Assembly (NCBI GenBank): GCA_020697475.1
Contig: JAJFMO010000201.1
Coordinates: 1-6,756, forward strand
Source of the DNA: Paenibacillaceae bacterium
GTDB lineage: Bacteria > Bacillota > Bacilli > Paenibacillales > NBRC-103111
DNA length: 6,756 bases
Reading direction: 5' to 3'
Made by a program: the position numbers and the translations under genes. A model generated the notes under the pieces. That model saw nothing but the letters and a program-made list of their open reading frames with translations, made no database searches and had not been told where the DNA came from. How positions within the stretch are numbered: position 1 is the first letter of the stretch; every line of letters starts with the position of its first letter. Positions 5,762 through 6,756 of the stretch are shown one piece after another.

Positions 5762-6685
5762 ATGAAATTGACCACTTTTCTCAAAAACGACGGCTACGCT
5801 TTGGGGGTGAAAACCGAGCGAGGTGTACTGGATGTGGCAGCGGCTTGTGCTGCTGTATCTCAGGATGTGAGCCGTGGGGTTCCACGGACGATTCACGAAG
5901 TAATCGAGGGCGGAGCCGAAGCGCAAGAAGCGCTGCTGAAGCTCGTCGGCGCCGTAATGTCCGGCGGTGGGGCGGCGAATGTGCTGCTGAACGAGGCGTC
6001 GCTGACTTATGGGCCTGTTGTGCCCCATCCGAACAAGATCATCTGCGTCGGGCTTAACTATCGCAAACATGCTGAGGAGACGAACGCTCCGATTCCGCAA
6101 TACCCGGTGCTTTTTAACAAATTCAACAATACGCTCACTGGTCATGGACACGATATTCCGTTGCCGCGCGTGTCCAATAAGGTCGATTACGAAGCGGAGC
6201 TCGTTATTGTCATCGGCAAGAAAGCCAAGTATGTCTCACAGGATGAGGCATTGAGCTACGTATTCGGGTATACGTTGGTCAACGACTTGTCCGCCCGCGA
6301 TTTGCAGATGCGTACGCAGCAATGGCTGCTCGGCAAGAGCTTGGACGGCTTCAGCCCGCTCGGGCCGTTCGTGACGACCGCCGACGAGGTGGGTAACCCG
6401 AATATGCTCAATATTCGTAGTATCATCAACGGCGAGGTGCGGCAAAATTCCAACACGTCGGATATGATTTTCAAGTGCGACGAGATTGTTTCTTACATAT
6501 CGCACCATATGACGCTTGAGCCGGGGGACGTTATTCTGACTGGGACGCCGGAAGGGGTCGTGTTGGGGATGCCGGAGAGCAAGCAAGTGTACTTGAAGGA
6601 CGGCGACGTGATGACGATCGAGGTGGAGAAGCTGGGCTCGTTGACGAACCGTATGGTGAGCGAGGAAGCTTTTGCTCAGAAGTAA
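5762..6685 (+). CDS. Fumarylacetoacetate hydrolase (FAH) family protein
   Basis: The 307-residue product belongs to the FAH superfamily of Mg2+ or Mn2+-dependent enzymes that split C-C bonds in, decarboxylate, or isomerise 2-keto acids. An N-terminal accessory region (1-85) precedes the catalytic domain. Seen are ICVGLNYRKHAEE (94-106, with H103 and E106 placed like the His-Glu pair of FAHD1-type enzymes), DYEAELVIVIG (142-152, metal ligands E144 and E146), VNDLSARD (173-180, metal ligand D175), LLGKSLDGFSPLGP (K192) and GTPEGV (261-266). The architecture and length resemble Bacillus YisK and bacterial diketo-acid hydrolases of sugar-acid pathways, but the substrate cannot be fixed. The ATG at 5762 is preceded by GGGAGG (5747-5752) 9 bases upstream; an in-frame ATG at 5663 has no such site and would add 33 residues unlike the family. 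It is divergent from the LacI gene, suggesting inducible catabolic control. No terminator or further gene is seen in the 71 bases after the stop. Confidence 0.93.
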   Translation: MKLTTFLKNDGYALGVKTERGVLDVAAACAAVSQDVSRGVPRTIHEVIEGGAEAQEALLKLVGAVMSGGGAANVLLNEASLTYGPVVPHPNKIICVGLNYRKHAEETNAPIPQYPVLFNKFNNTLTGHGHDIPLPRVSNKVDYEAELVIVIGKKAKYVSQDEALSYVFGYTLVNDLSARDLQMRTQQWLLGKSLDGFSPLGPFVTTADEVGNPNMLNIRSIINGEVRQNSNTSDMIFKCDEIVSYISHHMTLEPGDVILTGTPEGVVLGMPESKQVYLKDGDVMTIEVEKLGSLTNRMVSEEAFAQK

Positions 6686-6756
6686 CGTGAGCTAGTTGAG
6701 GTTTTGGTTCAAGTAATTGCGTGATCCTGCGCGGCTTTTAGACGGCCCGTTGAGGC

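Noticed and set aside
6686..6756. A terminator or start of another gene after the FAH gene.
   Set aside because: No stable stem followed by T residues and no start codon with a ribosome binding site were found in these 71 bases.

Overview
The window looks like chromosomal DNA of a moderately GC-rich, low-copy-plasmid-free Firmicute, most like Paenibacillaceae. The basis is strong AGGGAG/GGGAGG-type ribosome binding sites, sigma-A-like promoters, a full RNase J, a LacI-family regulator with Bacillus-like features, and a small conserved membrane protein of a kind I associate with Paenibacillus relatives. The taxonomic call is an inference from style and family content; no rRNA or other marker is present. 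I see no mobile element, CRISPR array, tRNA or rRNA.

Layout. Positions 1-210 hold the 3' end of a sugar phosphate isomerase/epimerase (TIM barrel). A hairpin terminator at 237-276 closes it and partly overlaps the promoter of the next gene, a Cof-type HAD-IIB phosphatase (323-1063). Facing it on the minus strand is a two-gene unit read from 2381 down to 1111. It encodes a 258-residue multi-pass membrane protein built from an internal duplication, then a 158-residue protein with two predicted membrane helices between two alpha/beta segments. A 229-base divergent intergenic region (2382-2610) carries a promoter for a long RNase J (2611-4563). That enzyme has intact metallo-beta-lactamase motifs and an unusual tail of about 100 residues, basic then acidic.

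The RNase J gene runs tail-to-tail into a LacI-family regulator gene (4526-5536, minus), and the two coding regions overlap by 38 bases. Beyond the regulator is a divergent control region (about 5537-5761) with back-to-back promoters whose -35 boxes touch, and a perfect 12-base palindrome with a central CG that resembles a LacI/CcpA-type operator. It leads into a fumarylacetoacetate hydrolase (FAH) family gene (5762-6685). The last 71 bases (6686-6756) show no gene and no clear terminator.

How they work together. The LacI regulator and FAH enzyme form a plausible regulator-target pair for sugar-acid or keto-acid catabolism; the upstream isomerase and HAD phosphatase also fit sugar metabolism but are separately transcribed. 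RNase J is a housekeeping-type RNA enzyme, here without the rpoY or dapA neighbours it has in Bacillus subtilis. The membrane gene pair has no assignable function. Nothing here proves a new system; the most unusual points are the RNase J tail and context, the duplicated membrane protein with its partner, and the compact LacI/FAH control region.
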